The notes under the pieces were generated by a model. The model did no database searches. It saw nothing but the letters and a program-made list of their open reading frames with translations, and had not been told where the DNA came from. Shown piece after piece: positions 52,835-62,568 of a stretch of DNA of 64,000 bases. The stretch's first letter is position 1; each line of letters begins with the position of its first letter. A program made the translations under genes and the position numbers. The stretch comes from Tenacibaculum maritimum NCIMB 2154 (GTDB lineage: Bacteria > Bacteroidota > Bacteroidia > Flavobacteriales > Flavobacteriaceae): the NCBI RefSeq assembly GCF_900119795.1, contig NZ_LT634361.1, forward strand, positions 1,550,001-1,614,000, read 5' to 3'.

Positions 52835-53170
52835 ATGAAACGTAAACATATTTATTTAGCCTTGGCAGTTTTAGGAGTTTGCTATACTTGGTATTATAAT
52901 ATCCAATATTTTCAAGTAGGAGACAATCCTTCTTTTATGAATTTTTTTCAATTAGCAAAGTCTAATTTACCAGGACAATCATTAGCAGCAGATTTATCAG
53001 TAGTAGTACTTACATTTTTTGTGCTTTATATTCCTGATGCAATTAAGTTAAAAATAAAATTTTGGTGGGTTTTAATACCACTTACTTTTATCATAGCTAT
53101 TGCATTTACTTTTCCATTGTATTTATATCTAAGAGAAAGTGCTTTAGAAAAGCTAAAATTAGAAAACTAA
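52835..53170 (+). CDS. DUF2834 family membrane protein
   Basis: 111 residues with three membrane helices (about 5-21, 50-70 and 78-102) and the DUF2834 pattern YYNIQYFQ in the first loop and ADLSVVVLTFFVLYIPDA in the second helix. Family function is unknown; it is common near redox and stress genes. It lies 213 bp after the nitroreductase gene, with no gene in the gap. Confidence 0.82.
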   Translation: MKRKHIYLALAVLGVCYTWYYNIQYFQVGDNPSFMNFFQLAKSNLPGQSLAADLSVVVLTFFVLYIPDAIKLKIKFWWVLIPLTFIIAIAFTFPLYLYLRESALEKLKLEN

Positions 53171-53278
53171 TATTAATCAGGATTTAAAATTATTTCTAAA
53201 AAATGCATATTTCTTTTTTATCATAGATCAATTTTTAAAAGGAAGTAAGCTCGTAATTTTGTCTTAAAATTAAAACAA

Positions 53279-54067
53279 ATGAAAAATATAGTCATCGTAA
53301 TTTTAGCAATGACACTTTTAAGTTCTTGTAGAGGTAAGGATAAAGAAAAAGGGCAACAGAAAAATAATAATCAAGAAAGCATAATTAAAATGAAAAAAGT
53401 ACTATTTGTATTAACAAGTCATGAAGATTTAGGAACTACAGGGCATAAAACAGGTTTTTGGATTGAAGAGTTTGCAGCTCCATATTATAAATTAAAGGAT
53501 GAAGGAATTGAAATAACATTAGCTTCTCCAAAAGGAGGGCAACCTCCAATTGATCCGAAAAGCAATGAGCCTGATTTTCAAACACCAGCTACCGTACGCT
53601 TCAATAATGACAAAGAAACACAGGCTATTTTAGCCCAAACGGTAAAATTAGAAACGGTAAAGGAAGCAGATTACGATGCTATTTTTTATCCAGGGGGGCA
53701 TGGTCCTTTGTGGGATTTAGCAGAAGATAAAAATTCTATAGCGTTAATAGAATCTTTTTACAATAATGGAAAGCCTGTTGCTGCGGTTTGTCATGCACCA
53801 GCAGTATTTAAACATACAAAAAGAGCTGATGGAAAACCTTTAGTGAGTGGTAAAAAAATAACTGGCTTTTCAAATTCAGAGGAAGATGCTGTACAACTAA
53901 CATCAATAGTACCTTTTTTAGTAGAAGATATGTTGCAAGCTAATGAAGGAATTTATTCTAAAGGAGCTGATTGGGGAGCTTATATGGTAGAAGACGGAAA
54001 TCTAATTACTGGTCAAAATCCAGCCTCTTCTGAATTAGTAGCAGAAAAGTTAATGACTAAGTTATAA
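53279..54067 (+). CDS. DJ-1/PfpI (Hsp31-like) family protein with lipoprotein signal
   Basis: 262 residues. The N-terminus MKNIVIVILAMTLLSSC is a lipoprotein signal peptide (lipobox LSSC, Cys17), followed by a polar linker, then a full Hsp31-type domain beginning MKKVLFVLTSHEDLG at residue 38. The nucleophile Cys is in AAVCHAPAVFK, with a Glu in the WIEEFAAPYY segment and the FYPGGHGPLWDL motif. Known relatives act as chaperones or glyoxalase III; export would be unusual. An internal ATG at 53390 sits exactly at the domain start, so a cytosolic form is possible. Confidence 0.88.
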   Translation: MKNIVIVILAMTLLSSCRGKDKEKGQQKNNNQESIIKMKKVLFVLTSHEDLGTTGHKTGFWIEEFAAPYYKLKDEGIEITLASPKGGQPPIDPKSNEPDFQTPATVRFNNDKETQAILAQTVKLETVKEADYDAIFYPGGHGPLWDLAEDKNSIALIESFYNNGKPVAAVCHAPAVFKHTKRADGKPLVSGKKITGFSNSEEDAVQLTSIVPFLVEDMLQANEGIYSKGADWGAYMVEDGNLITGQNPASSELVAEKLMTKL

Positions 54068-54092
54068 GTATTGAGGGAGCTTATAATTTAGT

Positions 54093-54130
54093 AAAGCCAT
54101 CCAGTTTTTTTTTGGATGGCTTTCATTTTT
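54093..54130 (+). terminator. Terminator after the DJ-1/PfpI gene
   Basis: AAAGCCATCCA (54093-54103) pairs with TGGATGGCTTT (54113-54123); a T-rich tail follows. Confidence 0.88.
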
Positions 54131-54204
54131 AATAAAAAAAGCACAAATAAATTAGGTTTATTAAAAAATAATTATAAATATTTGCATTCCATAAAAACGA
54201 AAGA

Positions 54205-54261
54205 ATGAATTTTATTCAATTACATCATCATCATTTTCATATTTGCACTCAGGCGAATTGA
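54205..54261 (+). CDS. hisL: Histidine leader peptide
   Basis: An 18-codon open frame, MNFIQLHHHHFHICTQAN, ends in TGA. Five of 18 codons are CAT (54223-54240 apart from one Phe), far above chance, and it lies directly ahead of hisG and a terminator. Ribosome stalling at the His codons when charged tRNA-His is scarce would control the downstream hairpins. It is an attenuation sensor and probably has no function as a peptide. Confidence 0.9.
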   Translation: MNFIQLHHHHFHICTQAN

Positions 54262-54307
54262 AGATGTATGGAATAAAATCTAATATATATTTAAAACCCG
54301 TTTGAGT
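54247..54307 (+). promoter_or_regulatory. Antiterminator pairing of the histidine attenuator
   Basis: ACTCAGGCG (54247-54255, inside the leader peptide frame) can pair over nine positions, two of them G-U, with CGTTTGAGT (54299-54307), which includes most of the upstream arm of the terminator. The two structures exclude each other. A ribosome reaching the stop at 54259 would cover the first strand and let the terminator form. Confidence 0.78.
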
Positions 54308-54326
54308 AAATCAAACGGGTTTTTTA
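54293..54326 (+). terminator. Histidine operon attenuator terminator
   Basis: A 13-bp perfect stem, AAAACCCGTTTGA (54293-54305) with its complement (54311-54323), a 5-base loop and a T run to 54325. It lies between the leader peptide and hisG. Confidence 0.92.
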
Positions 54327-54385
54327 ATTTCTTTTCTAGAAATTTTATTTCCAAAGAAGATTTACTCAGCAAAAAAGGTAAAAAC

Positions 54386-55243
54386 ATGAGTAAATTAAAA
54401 ATAGCCATTCAAAAAGTAGGTAGATTAAACAAAGAATCCCTACAAATTTTAAAAGATTGTGGAATTTCGATAGATAATGGAAAAGATCAATTAAAAGCGC
54501 AAGCAAGTAACTTTCCTTTAGAAATTTTTTATTTGAGAAGTGGAGATATTCCTCAGTATCTAAAAGATGGGGTTGTGGATATCGCTATTATTGGAGAGAA
54601 TACCTTGATAGAGAAATCGGGAGATATCACCATTATAGAAAGATTGGGTTTTTCCAAATGCAAATTATCTTTGGCCATACCTAACCATGAAAAATACAAT
54701 GCAATAGAGTATTTTGAAGGAAAAAGAATAGCTACTTCTTATCCAAATACAATTAGAAAATATTTGAAGAAAAAAAGAGTTAATGCTCAAATTCACATAA
54801 TCAATGGTTCTGTTGAAATAGCTCCTAATATAGGATTAGCAGATGGTATTTGTGATATTGTATCAAGCGGTTCAACGCTGTTTAAAAATAATCTAAAAGA
54901 GGCAGAAGTAGTCCTACATTCAGAAGCTGTTTTAGCGGTTTCTCCAAAGATATTGCCAGAGATAATGGCAATTGTATATCAATTACAATTTAGAATCCAA
55001 TCTGTGTTAAAAGGAAGAAATTCTAAATATGTATTGCTGAACGCTCCAAATGAAAGATTAGAAGCTATTATCAATATTTTACCAGGAATGAGAAGTCCTA
55101 CAGTATTGCCATTAGCAGAGCAAGGTTGGAGCTCAGTACATGCTGTTTTAAGTAAAAATGAGTTTTGGAAGGTTATAGCACGCCTAAAAGATAATGGAGC
55201 AGAAGGAATACTAGTTTGTCCAATCGAAAAAATGGTAGTATAA
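54386..55243 (+). CDS. hisG: ATP phosphoribosyltransferase (long form)
   Basis: 285 residues from the ATG at 54386 (MSKLKIAIQKVGRL). A longer frame runs back to a TTG at 54302, but that lies in the attenuator hairpin. The catalytic domain shows VDIAIIGENTLIE and the PRPP loop (ADGICDIVSSGSTLFKNNL), and a C-terminal regulatory ACT-like domain begins at about 210, so it is the long, histidine-inhibited form that needs no HisZ. First step of histidine synthesis. Confidence 0.95.
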   Translation: MSKLKIAIQKVGRLNKESLQILKDCGISIDNGKDQLKAQASNFPLEIFYLRSGDIPQYLKDGVVDIAIIGENTLIEKSGDITIIERLGFSKCKLSLAIPNHEKYNAIEYFEGKRIATSYPNTIRKYLKKKRVNAQIHIINGSVEIAPNIGLADGICDIVSSGSTLFKNNLKEAEVVLHSEAVLAVSPKILPEIMAIVYQLQFRIQSVLKGRNSKYVLLNAPNERLEAIINILPGMRSPTVLPLAEQGWSSVHAVLSKNEFWKVIARLKDNGAEGILVCPIEKMVV

Positions 55244-55244
55244 G

Positions 55245-56543
55245 ATGAAAGTAACAATAGCAACCCAAGAAAATCAAAAAGAGTTATTAAAAAGACCTAC
55301 AAAAACTGTAGCGGCAATAGAAGAAGAAGTGTATAAAATTTTTGAAGAAGTAGCAAGAGAAGGAGATAGAGCTATTCAAAAATATACCACTCTTTTTGAT
55401 GGAGTTTCTTTAGATCATTTTTTAATAAAAAAAGAAGAAATAAAAGAAGCAGAAAAGCAGGTACCTACTTCACTAAAAAAAGCCATTCAACAAGCCAAGA
55501 AAAACATAGAAAAATTTCATAAAGCTCAAAAAGTAGCACGCATAAAAATAGAAACAGTAAGAGGGGTTGTATGTTGGAAAGAACAAAGGCCTATAGAAAA
55601 AGTAGGTTTGTATATTCCAGGAGGAACAGCGCCTTTGTTTTCTACAATATTAATGTTAGCTGTACCAGCAAAAATAGCAGGCTGCAAAGAATTAATATTA
55701 TGTACTCCTCCTAATAAAGAAGGAAATGTGAATCCTGTAATTTTATATGCGGCTGCTCTTTGCGGTGTAACAAATGTATATAAAGTAGGAGGAATACAGG
55801 CAATTGCAGCGCTTACATTTGGTACGGAAACAATTGGTAAAGTGTCTAAGATATTTGGACCAGGCAATCAATATGTTACTGTGGCAAAACAATTGGCAAC
55901 AAAATATGAGGTTGCGATTGATATGCCAGCAGGGCCAAGTGAATTGCTAGTTTTAGCAGATGTCTCTGCTGATCCAGCTTTTGTAGCTTCAGATTTGTTA
56001 AGTCAAGCAGAGCATGGAGTAGATAGTCAAGTTATTTTAGTATCAGATTCTTTGGAACTAATTAACGAGACGCTTGAAGAAATCAAAAAACAACTCTTAA
56101 AGTTACCAAGAAAGAATATCGTAAAAAAGGCATTGGAAAATGCTCAAGCAATCTTAATTAAAGACAAATATGATGCTATAAATTTTGTAAATGAATATGC
56201 ACCAGAGCATTTAATTATAACAACTAGAAATGATGATTTTTTTATAGAGAAGCTTATAAATGCGGGTTCTGTATTCATAGGAAAATACACTCCTGAAAGT
56301 GCAGGAGATTATGCGTCAGGAACAAATCATACATTACCTACAAACGGATTTGCAAAAGCTTATTCGGGAGTTAATTTAGATAGTTTTATGAAGAGCATAA
56401 CCTTCCAAAAAATATCTAAAAAAGGAATTCAAAACATAGGTGAAATTATTGAAATAATGGCAGAAGCAGAAGGATTGCAAGCGCATAAGAATGCTGTAAG
56501 CCTAAGGTTAAAAAGATTAAATGATACGAATATTAATAATTAA
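55245..56543 (+). CDS. hisD: Histidinol dehydrogenase
   Basis: 432 residues. Conserved segments include VGLYIPGGTAPLFSTILM, KVGGIQAIAALTFGT, FGPGNQYV, DMPAGPSELLVLAD, LLSQAEHG, the catalytic Glu-His pair in YAPEHLII, and SAGDYASGTNHTLPT. It oxidises histidinol twice to histidine with zinc and NAD, the last step. It starts 1 bp after hisG. Confidence 0.96.
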   Translation: MKVTIATQENQKELLKRPTKTVAAIEEEVYKIFEEVAREGDRAIQKYTTLFDGVSLDHFLIKKEEIKEAEKQVPTSLKKAIQQAKKNIEKFHKAQKVARIKIETVRGVVCWKEQRPIEKVGLYIPGGTAPLFSTILMLAVPAKIAGCKELILCTPPNKEGNVNPVILYAAALCGVTNVYKVGGIQAIAALTFGTETIGKVSKIFGPGNQYVTVAKQLATKYEVAIDMPAGPSELLVLADVSADPAFVASDLLSQAEHGVDSQVILVSDSLELINETLEEIKKQLLKLPRKNIVKKALENAQAILIKDKYDAINFVNEYAPEHLIITTRNDDFFIEKLINAGSVFIGKYTPESAGDYASGTNHTLPTNGFAKAYSGVNLDSFMKSITFQKISKKGIQNIGEIIEIMAEAEGLQAHKNAVSLRLKRLNDTNINN

Positions 56544-57589
56544 TGATGGAGCAATTAGATATACAGAGTTTAGTAAGAGAGAATATACGAAATATTAGTC
56601 CGTATGCTTCTGCAAGAGAGGAGTTTACCAAATGTGAAAGAGAGATGATTTATTTAGATGCAAATGAAAATCCTTTTAAAAGTAATATAAATAGGTATCC
56701 AGATCCGCATCAAAAAGAAATAAAAGAGCTCTTGTCAAAGAGAAAGAATATTCCAGTTGAAAATATTTTAATAGGTAATGGTAGTGATGAAATCCTCGAT
56801 TTAATTTTTAGAGCTTTTTGCGAACCGAAGAAAGATAATGTACTCATATTACCCCCTACTTATGGAATGTATAAGGTATTGGCATCAATTAACGATATTG
56901 CAGTAAAAGAAGTGTCTTTGTCAAGAGAGTATCAGCCTAAAGTAGAAAAAATTTTAAAAGAATCAAATACGTATAGTAAGATACTCTTTTTATGTTCTCC
57001 TAATAACCCAACAGGAAATAGTTTTGACACAGCATTAATGGAAAAGTTGATAAGAACATTTAAAGGAATTGTTGTTTTAGACGAAGCTTATATTGATTTT
57101 TCTTCGAAAAATAGTTGGACTGATCGATGGAATGAATTTCCAAACTTAATCATTACTCAAACAGCATCAAAAGCTTATGGAATGGCAGGAGTTAGATTAG
57201 GTATTGGTTATGCTGCTGAACAGATTATACGGATTTTGAAAAATATAAAACCTCCTTATAATGTAAGTACAATAAGTCAGAGAAAAATGAGAGATAGATT
57301 ACAGGAAATAGGTAGTGTTCAGCAAGAAATACAAGAAATAAAAAGGCAACGTTTTTGGTTGGAAAATGAATTACTTCAAATTTGCTTTGTAAAAAAAATA
57401 TACCCTTCGGAGGCTAATTTTTTATTAATAAAAGTGGACGATGCAAGTTTAAGATACACTCAATTACTAACAAAAGGAATTGTAGTAAGAAATAGAACTA
57501 AAGAAGTTTTATGTAACAATTGCTTACGAATTACCGTAGGGACTAAAGAAGAAAATCAAAAGCTTATGCAAGTATTAAATACCATATGA
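56543..57589 (+). CDS. hisC: Histidinol-phosphate aminotransferase
   Basis: 348 residues of a fold-type I PLP enzyme: [51 protein letters not shown], the PLP-binding Lys in [14 protein letters not shown], and Arg in [11 protein letters not shown]. It transaminates imidazole acetol phosphate. The first ATG overlaps the hisD stop codon by one base, with a second ATG straight after; translation is probably coupled. Confidence 0.95.
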   Translation: MMEQLDIQSLVRENIRNISPYASAREEFTKCEREMIYLDANENPFKSNINRYPDPHQKEIKELLSKRKNIPVENILIGNGSDEILDLIFRAFCEPKKDNVLILPPTYGMYKVLASINDIAVKEVSLSREYQPKVEKILKESNTYSKILFLCSPNNPTGNSFDTALMEKLIRTFKGIVVLDEAYIDFSSKNSWTDRWNEFPNLIITQTASKAYGMAGVRLGIGYAAEQIIRILKNIKPPYNVSTISQRKMRDRLQEIGSVQQEIQEIKRQRFWLENELLQICFVKKIYPSEANFLLIKVDDASLRYTQLLTKGIVVRNRTKEVLCNNCLRITVGTKEENQKLMQVLNTI

Positions 57590-57590
57590 A

Positions 57591-58724
57591 ATGAAGCGAG
57601 TATTATTTATAGATAGAGACGGAACCCTTATTAAAGAACCAGCGGATGAACAAACAGATTCATTTGAAAAATTGGAGTTTTATCCAAATGTATTTGAAGG
57701 ACTTGGTAAGATTGCAAGAGAATTAGATTTTGAACTTGTATTAGTAACTAATCAAGATGGCTTAGGAACAGAAGTATATCCTGAAAATACCTTTTGGCCA
57801 ATACATAATTTTGTGATGAAAACTTTGCTAGGAGAAGGCATTGTTTTTTCAGAAGAAATTATTGATAATACGTTTGCAAAAGAGAATCGATTGACTCGCA
57901 AACCAAATACGGGTTTGCTAACTAAATATTTCTCAAAAGAATATGATTTAGAAAATTCTTTTGTTATTGGTGATCGCTTAACAGATATAGAATTGGCTAA
58001 AAATTTAGGAACAAAAGGAATTTATATTAATGATAAAAGATTTTTAGGAACTGATGAAATTACGGTAAAACAAGAGGAGTTAGAGCAGTATATAGCTTTA
58101 GAAACTAATGATTGGAATGCTATTTATAAATTTTTAAAGCTAGAAAAAAGAATCGTAAAGATGACTAGGAATACTCATGAAACAGCAATTGATATCATAT
58201 TGAACTTAGATGGAGTTGGTAAAAGTAACATTGATACAGGAATTCCTTTTTTTGATCATATGCTAGATCAAATAGCACGTCATGGACAAGTAGATTTATC
58301 TTTAAAAGTAAAGGGAGACTTGGAAGTGGATGAACATCATACTATTGAAGATACGGCGATTGTATTAGGGGAAGCATTTGCAATGGCTCTAAAAGAAAAA
58401 ATAGGCATAGAAAGATATGGCTTTTGTTTGCCTATGGATGATTGTCTTGCGCAGGTAGTTATTGACTTTGGAGGAAGAAATTGGTTGGTTTGGAAAGCTG
58501 ATTTTAATAGAGAAATGATTGGTAAAATGCCAACAGAAATGTTTTTTCATTTTTTTAAATCTTTTACAGATGGTGCTAAATGTAATTTGAATATTAAGGC
58601 AGAAGGAAGAAATGAGCATCATAAAATAGAAGCTATTTTTAAAGCCTTTGCAAAGGCAATCAAAGTGGCAGTTAAAAGAGATGTTAGTAAAATGATTTTA
58701 CCCTCAACAAAGGGAATGTTATAA
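57591..58724 (+). CDS. hisB: Bifunctional histidinol phosphatase / imidazoleglycerol-phosphate dehydratase
   Basis: 377 residues. The N-terminal HAD phosphatase (about 1-165) has DRDGTL, the VTNQDG motif and [12 protein letters not shown]. The C-terminal dehydratase (about 185-377) has [27 protein letters not shown] and [19 protein letters not shown], whose His and Glu residues bind manganese. One polypeptide performs two non-successive steps of histidine synthesis. It starts 1 bp after hisC. Confidence 0.96.
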   Translation: MKRVLFIDRDGTLIKEPADEQTDSFEKLEFYPNVFEGLGKIARELDFELVLVTNQDGLGTEVYPENTFWPIHNFVMKTLLGEGIVFSEEIIDNTFAKENRLTRKPNTGLLTKYFSKEYDLENSFVIGDRLTDIELAKNLGTKGIYINDKRFLGTDEITVKQEELEQYIALETNDWNAIYKFLKLEKRIVKMTRNTHETAIDIILNLDGVGKSNIDTGIPFFDHMLDQIARHGQVDLSLKVKGDLEVDEHHTIEDTAIVLGEAFAMALKEKIGIERYGFCLPMDDCLAQVVIDFGGRNWLVWKADFNREMIGKMPTEMFFHFFKSFTDGAKCNLNIKAEGRNEHHKIEAIFKAFAKAIKVAVKRDVSKMILPSTKGML

Positions 58725-58751
58725 AATAAGATGTGAAAAAATAGGAAGCTT

Positions 58752-59339
58752 ATGAGATTAGTAATTATAGATTATGGGGCAGGAAATATAAAAAGTATTC
58801 AATTTGCTTTTAAAAGACTTGATGTAGAGGCTGTTTTGTCGAGTGATATGCATGAAATAAAAAATGCCGATAAGGTTATTTTTCCAGGAGTAGGAGAAGC
58901 TGGTTTTGCAATGAAAAAACTACGAGAAAGTGGTTTAGATAAAATCATACCTACTTTAGAACAGCCTACATTGGGAATTTGTTTAGGAATGCAGCTAATG
59001 TGCAATTTTACGGAGGAAAGTAATACTACTGGGTTAAAAATATTTGATACTACAGTAAAACAGTTTCCAAAAGAAATTAGAAGTCCTCAAATTGGATGGA
59101 ATTCAATTAATAACTTGGCATCTCCTTTATTTAAAAATGTGAAAGAAAAAGAGTTTATGTATTTAATACATAGTTTTTATGCACATAGTTGTACTGAGGA
59201 AATAGCGACAGCTTATTATGGCGGACTGAATTATGCAGTGGCTTTGCAAAAAAACAATTTTTATGGAGTGCAGTTTCATCCTGAGAAAAGTGGAAAAGAA
59301 GGAGCGAAAATTTTATATAATTTTTTACAATTAAAATAA
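58752..59339 (+). CDS. hisH: Imidazole glycerol phosphate synthase, glutaminase subunit
   Basis: 195 residues of a class I glutamine amidotransferase: IIDYGAGNIKSI, FPGVGEAGFAM, nucleophile Cys in LGICLGMQLM, and the His-Glu pair in VQFHPEKSG. It makes ammonia from glutamine and passes it to HisF, encoded two genes on. hisA follows with no gap, its ATG directly after the hisH stop. Confidence 0.96.
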   Translation: MRLVIIDYGAGNIKSIQFAFKRLDVEAVLSSDMHEIKNADKVIFPGVGEAGFAMKKLRESGLDKIIPTLEQPTLGICLGMQLMCNFTEESNTTGLKIFDTTVKQFPKEIRSPQIGWNSINNLASPLFKNVKEKEFMYLIHSFYAHSCTEEIATAYYGGLNYAVALQKNNFYGVQFHPEKSGKEGAKILYNFLQLK

Positions 59340-60071
59340 ATGAGAATTATACCAGCAATAGATATTATAGAGGGCAAATGTGTTCGCTTAACTCAAGGTA
59401 ACTATGACACTAAGAAAATATATAATCAGAACCCATTGGAAGTAGCAAAACAATTTGAAAACAGTGGTATTGAATATATACATCTGGTAGATTTAGATGG
59501 AGCAAAAGCAAATAGCGTCATAAATCATAAAATATTAGAAGAAATAACTTCTAAAACAAGACTGAAAGTTGATTTTGGAGGCGGAATAAAATCAGATGAA
59601 GCTATAAAAGTAGCATTTAACGCTGGAGCTAATCAAATAATAGGAGGAAGTATTGCTATTAAAAATCCATGCCTGTTTAAAAAATGGATAGCTGATTATG
59701 GAAAGGATAAAATTATATTAGGGGCTGATGCTTATAATGGTAAAATAGCAATTTCAGGATGGATAGAAAAAAGTAATGAGCATGTAATACCTTTTATAAA
59801 AGATTATCAGAAAGAAGGGGTACAATATGTAATGGTAACAGACATAGCAAAGGATGGGATGTTGGCAGGACCTTCTTTTGAATTGTATAAAGATATTTTA
59901 AAGGAAGGAAATACAAATTTAAAACTAATAGCTTCGGGAGGAGTGTCAACTCTTAATCAAGTATTAAAGTTAGAAGCCATGGGCTGCGAAGGAGTTGTCA
60001 TTGGAAAAGCGATCTATGAGCATAAAATAACGTTGAAAGATTTAGAGAATTATAGAATTAACAGTGTGTAA
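59340..60071 (+). CDS. hisA: ProFAR isomerase
   Basis: 243 residues, a half-barrel-duplicated TIM barrel: the catalytic Asp in [39 protein letters not shown], and the second catalytic Asp in [14 protein letters not shown] with [10 protein letters not shown] closing the phosphate site. It isomerises ProFAR to PRFAR in histidine synthesis. No unusual residues seen. Confidence 0.95.
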   Translation: MRIIPAIDIIEGKCVRLTQGNYDTKKIYNQNPLEVAKQFENSGIEYIHLVDLDGAKANSVINHKILEEITSKTRLKVDFGGGIKSDEAIKVAFNAGANQIIGGSIAIKNPCLFKKWIADYGKDKIILGADAYNGKIAISGWIEKSNEHVIPFIKDYQKEGVQYVMVTDIAKDGMLAGPSFELYKDILKEGNTNLKLIASGGVSTLNQVLKLEAMGCEGVVIGKAIYEHKITLKDLENYRINSV

Positions 60072-60085
60072 AATAAGAACTTTAT

Positions 60086-60841
60086 ATGTTAACGAAAAGA
60101 ATTATTCCTTGTTTGGATATCAAAGACGGACGTACCGTTAAAGGTGTCAACTTTTTAAATTTGCGAGATGCAGGGAATCCGGTGGAGCTAGCAAAAATCT
60201 ATGCGAAAGAAGGAGCTGATGAACTGGTTTTTTTAGATATATCAGCAACAGAAGAAAGAAGGAAAACATTAGTAAATCTAGTAAGAAAGATAGCAGAACA
60301 AGTAGATATACCATTTACTGTGGGAGGAGGAATTTCTTCTGTGGAAGATGTTACTGTATTATTAAAATCGGGAGCTGATAAGGTTGCTATAAACTCATCA
60401 GCAATAAAGAGACCAGAACTGATAAATCAATTGTCTAAGCAATTTGGAAGCCAATGCGTAGTTGTTGCTATGGATGCAAAATATAATAATAATGAGTGGG
60501 TCGTGCATTTAGCAGGAGGAAAAATACCAACAAAACTCAACTTGTTTGAATGGGCAATGGAAGTAGAAAGCAGAGGAGCAGGTGAAATATTATTTACTTC
60601 AATGAATCATGATGGTACTAAGAGTGGTTTTGCTAATAATGTACTAAAAGAGCTGTCAGAGTTGGTAAATATACCAATTATAGCTTCTGGAGGTGCAGGT
60701 TGTATAAAGCATTTTCAAGATGTGTTTATTGAAGGAAAAGCGAATGCAGCATTGGCTGCCAGTGTTTTTCATTTTAAAGAAATTTCAATTTCAAGATTAA
60801 AAAGAGAACTACAAGAAAAATCAATTCCAGTAAGGATATAA
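60086..60841 (+). CDS. hisF: Imidazole glycerol phosphate synthase, cyclase subunit
   Basis: 251 residues, TIM barrel related to HisA. Catalytic Asp residues lie in [18 protein letters not shown] and [25 protein letters not shown] and [13 protein letters not shown] form the phosphate sites. With HisH it makes imidazole glycerol phosphate and AICAR, the latter feeding purine synthesis. Confidence 0.96.
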   Translation: MLTKRIIPCLDIKDGRTVKGVNFLNLRDAGNPVELAKIYAKEGADELVFLDISATEERRKTLVNLVRKIAEQVDIPFTVGGGISSVEDVTVLLKSGADKVAINSSAIKRPELINQLSKQFGSQCVVVAMDAKYNNNEWVVHLAGGKIPTKLNLFEWAMEVESRGAGEILFTSMNHDGTKSGFANNVLKELSELVNIPIIASGGAGCIKHFQDVFIEGKANAALAASVFHFKEISISRLKRELQEKSIPVRI

Positions 60842-60853
60842 TGTATGTAAATT

Positions 60854-61459
60854 ATGAACATTAATTTTAATAAAAATAAAGAAGGTTTAGTTCCTGCTAT
60901 CATACAAGATGCGAATACTCAAAAGGTACTAATGTTAGGTTTTATGAATGAAAAAGCTTACGAAAAAACAATAGCAACAAAGAAAGTAACTTTTTATAGT
61001 AGAACTAAGGATAGGTTATGGACGAAAGGAGAAGAAAGTAATCATTTTTTAGATTTGGTAAGTATAAAAAATGATTGCGATCATGATACTTTATTGGTTC
61101 AAGTCATACCTAATGGCCCTGTATGTCATAAAGAGACCGATACTTGTTGGGGAGAAGAGAATACTAATTCACTCAGTTTTATAACAGTATTAGAAAATAT
61201 TATAGAGAAGAGGTTTTCGAAAAGAGAACCTAAAAAATCCTATATAGCTTCTTTATTTGAAAAAGGTATAAATAAGATTGCTCAAAAGGTAGGAGAGGAA
61301 GCTGTAGAAGTTGTTATTGAAGCGAAAGATCATAATGGTTCTTTATTTTTAAATGAAAGTGCAGATCTATTATTTCATTATTTGATTTTGTTAAAAGCTA
61401 AGGGATTTAAATTAGCTGATGTAATAAAAGTATTAGAAAATAGACAGAACCAAAAATAA
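60854..61459 (+). CDS. hisIE: Bifunctional phosphoribosyl-AMP cyclohydrolase / phosphoribosyl-ATP diphosphatase
   Basis: 201 residues. The N-terminal HisI domain has MLGFMNEKAYEKT, FYSRTKDRLWTKGEES and the zinc/magnesium site DCDHDTLLVQV...GPVCH with a third Cys in DTCW. The C-terminal HisE domain begins at about 115 (LENIIEKRF) with KVGEEAVEVVIEAK. It performs steps two and three of the pathway. Last his gene; the EamA transporter follows by 15 bp. Confidence 0.95.
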   Translation: MNINFNKNKEGLVPAIIQDANTQKVLMLGFMNEKAYEKTIATKKVTFYSRTKDRLWTKGEESNHFLDLVSIKNDCDHDTLLVQVIPNGPVCHKETDTCWGEENTNSLSFITVLENIIEKRFSKREPKKSYIASLFEKGINKIAQKVGEEAVEVVIEAKDHNGSLFLNESADLLFHYLILLKAKGFKLADVIKVLENRQNQK

Positions 61460-61474
61460 TAGTACTTTTAAAAA

Positions 61475-62371
61475 ATGAAAAATTCTAAAATACTAGTAGT
61501 AATAGCATTCTTTTCAATTTATGTAATTTGGGGATCTACTTATTTGTGGAATAAAATGGCTGTAGCAGAGGTGCCTCCATTATTATTAGCTTCAATACGT
61601 TTTATGATTGCAGGAGTTTTGATAATGGGTATTGCAAAACTAATGGGACTTTCGCTACATTTGAAAAAAAATCAATTCATTAATTCAACCATCGCAGGGT
61701 TTCTTTTCTTAGTGTATGGAAATGGCGTTTTTGTTTGGGCATTGAAATATGTAGATAGTGGTTTTGCTGCTTTATTAGCTTCTACTCAGCCATTATTTGT
61801 ATTGTTTCTAATGCGGTTGATAGATCGAAAAAAGATGCAAAAAAAATCGATTATAGGCGTCTTTTTAGGAATTTTTGGGATGTATTTATTAGTAAGTCAA
61901 AAAGATATTGCTACTTCAGAAGGAAATATTTTAGGGATTTTTATGATTTTAACCTGTGTATTAAGTTGGAGCTATGGAAGTGTATTTGTTTCCAAAGCAG
62001 ATCTACCTAAAAACTTTTTTGTAAGCACAGGTTATCAAATGTTAATTGCAAGTGTATTGCTTTTAATTTCAAGTTTGATTTTTAAAGAGCATTGGATATC
62101 ACCTTTAGATTGGAGTTTTAAAGTGCAAATAGCAATGGTATTATTAATACTTTTTGGAAGTATTGTAGCATTTACGGCTTTTAATTATTTATTAAAAGTA
62201 GTTTCTACAGAAAAAGTATCAACTTCGGCTTATGTAAATCCAGTAGTAGCTTTATTGTTAGGATGGTATTTTTTAGATGAAAAATTAACATCTCAATCCA
62301 TTATAGCTTCTGTAGTATTACTTACAGGGGTTTATTTTATAACTTCCAGAAAACGATTGACTAAAAATTAA
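61475..62371 (+). CDS. EamA/DMT-family transporter
   Basis: 298 residues with ten membrane helices in two EamA repeats (FSIYVIWGSTYLWNKMAV opening the first; GNILGIFMILTCVLSWSYGSVFVSK the second), typical of drug/metabolite exporters. It begins 15 bp after hisIE and is probably co-transcribed with the operon, so it could export a histidine-related or other amino acid metabolite; this is only inference from position. Confidence 0.87.
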   Translation: MKNSKILVVIAFFSIYVIWGSTYLWNKMAVAEVPPLLLASIRFMIAGVLIMGIAKLMGLSLHLKKNQFINSTIAGFLFLVYGNGVFVWALKYVDSGFAALLASTQPLFVLFLMRLIDRKKMQKKSIIGVFLGIFGMYLLVSQKDIATSEGNILGIFMILTCVLSWSYGSVFVSKADLPKNFFVSTGYQMLIASVLLLISSLIFKEHWISPLDWSFKVQIAMVLLILFGSIVAFTAFNYLLKVVSTEKVSTSAYVNPVVALLLGWYFLDEKLTSQSIIASVVLLTGVYFITSRKRLTKN

Positions 62372-62446
62372 AATATATTTTAACCTGAATAGGCTTTATT
62401 CTTCCAAGTCAAAAAAAGCTTCCTGACTTTTTGAAAGGGGCTATTC

Positions 62447-62482
62447 AAAATCTCTTTTATCTAAAAATAAAAGAGATTTTCA
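62447..62482 (+). terminator. Terminator-like hairpin after the his-EamA operon
   Basis: A 14-bp perfect AT-rich stem, AAAATCTCTTTTAT (62447-62460) with its complement (62467-62480), and a 6-base loop. The U tract is within the stem end, so it may be weak. Confidence 0.6.
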
Positions 62483-62568
62483 AGTTTATACAGAAGCTAA
62501 GGGCAGTACTTTATAGTGCAATTGCTTTATATAACCTAATATTTAAGAGCTTGTTCAAATTAAAAAAT

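Noticed and set aside
54302..54385. N-terminal extension of hisG from a TTG
   Set aside because: The TTG lies inside the attenuator hairpin, and hisG homologues start at the ATG at 54386 (MSKLKIAIQ).
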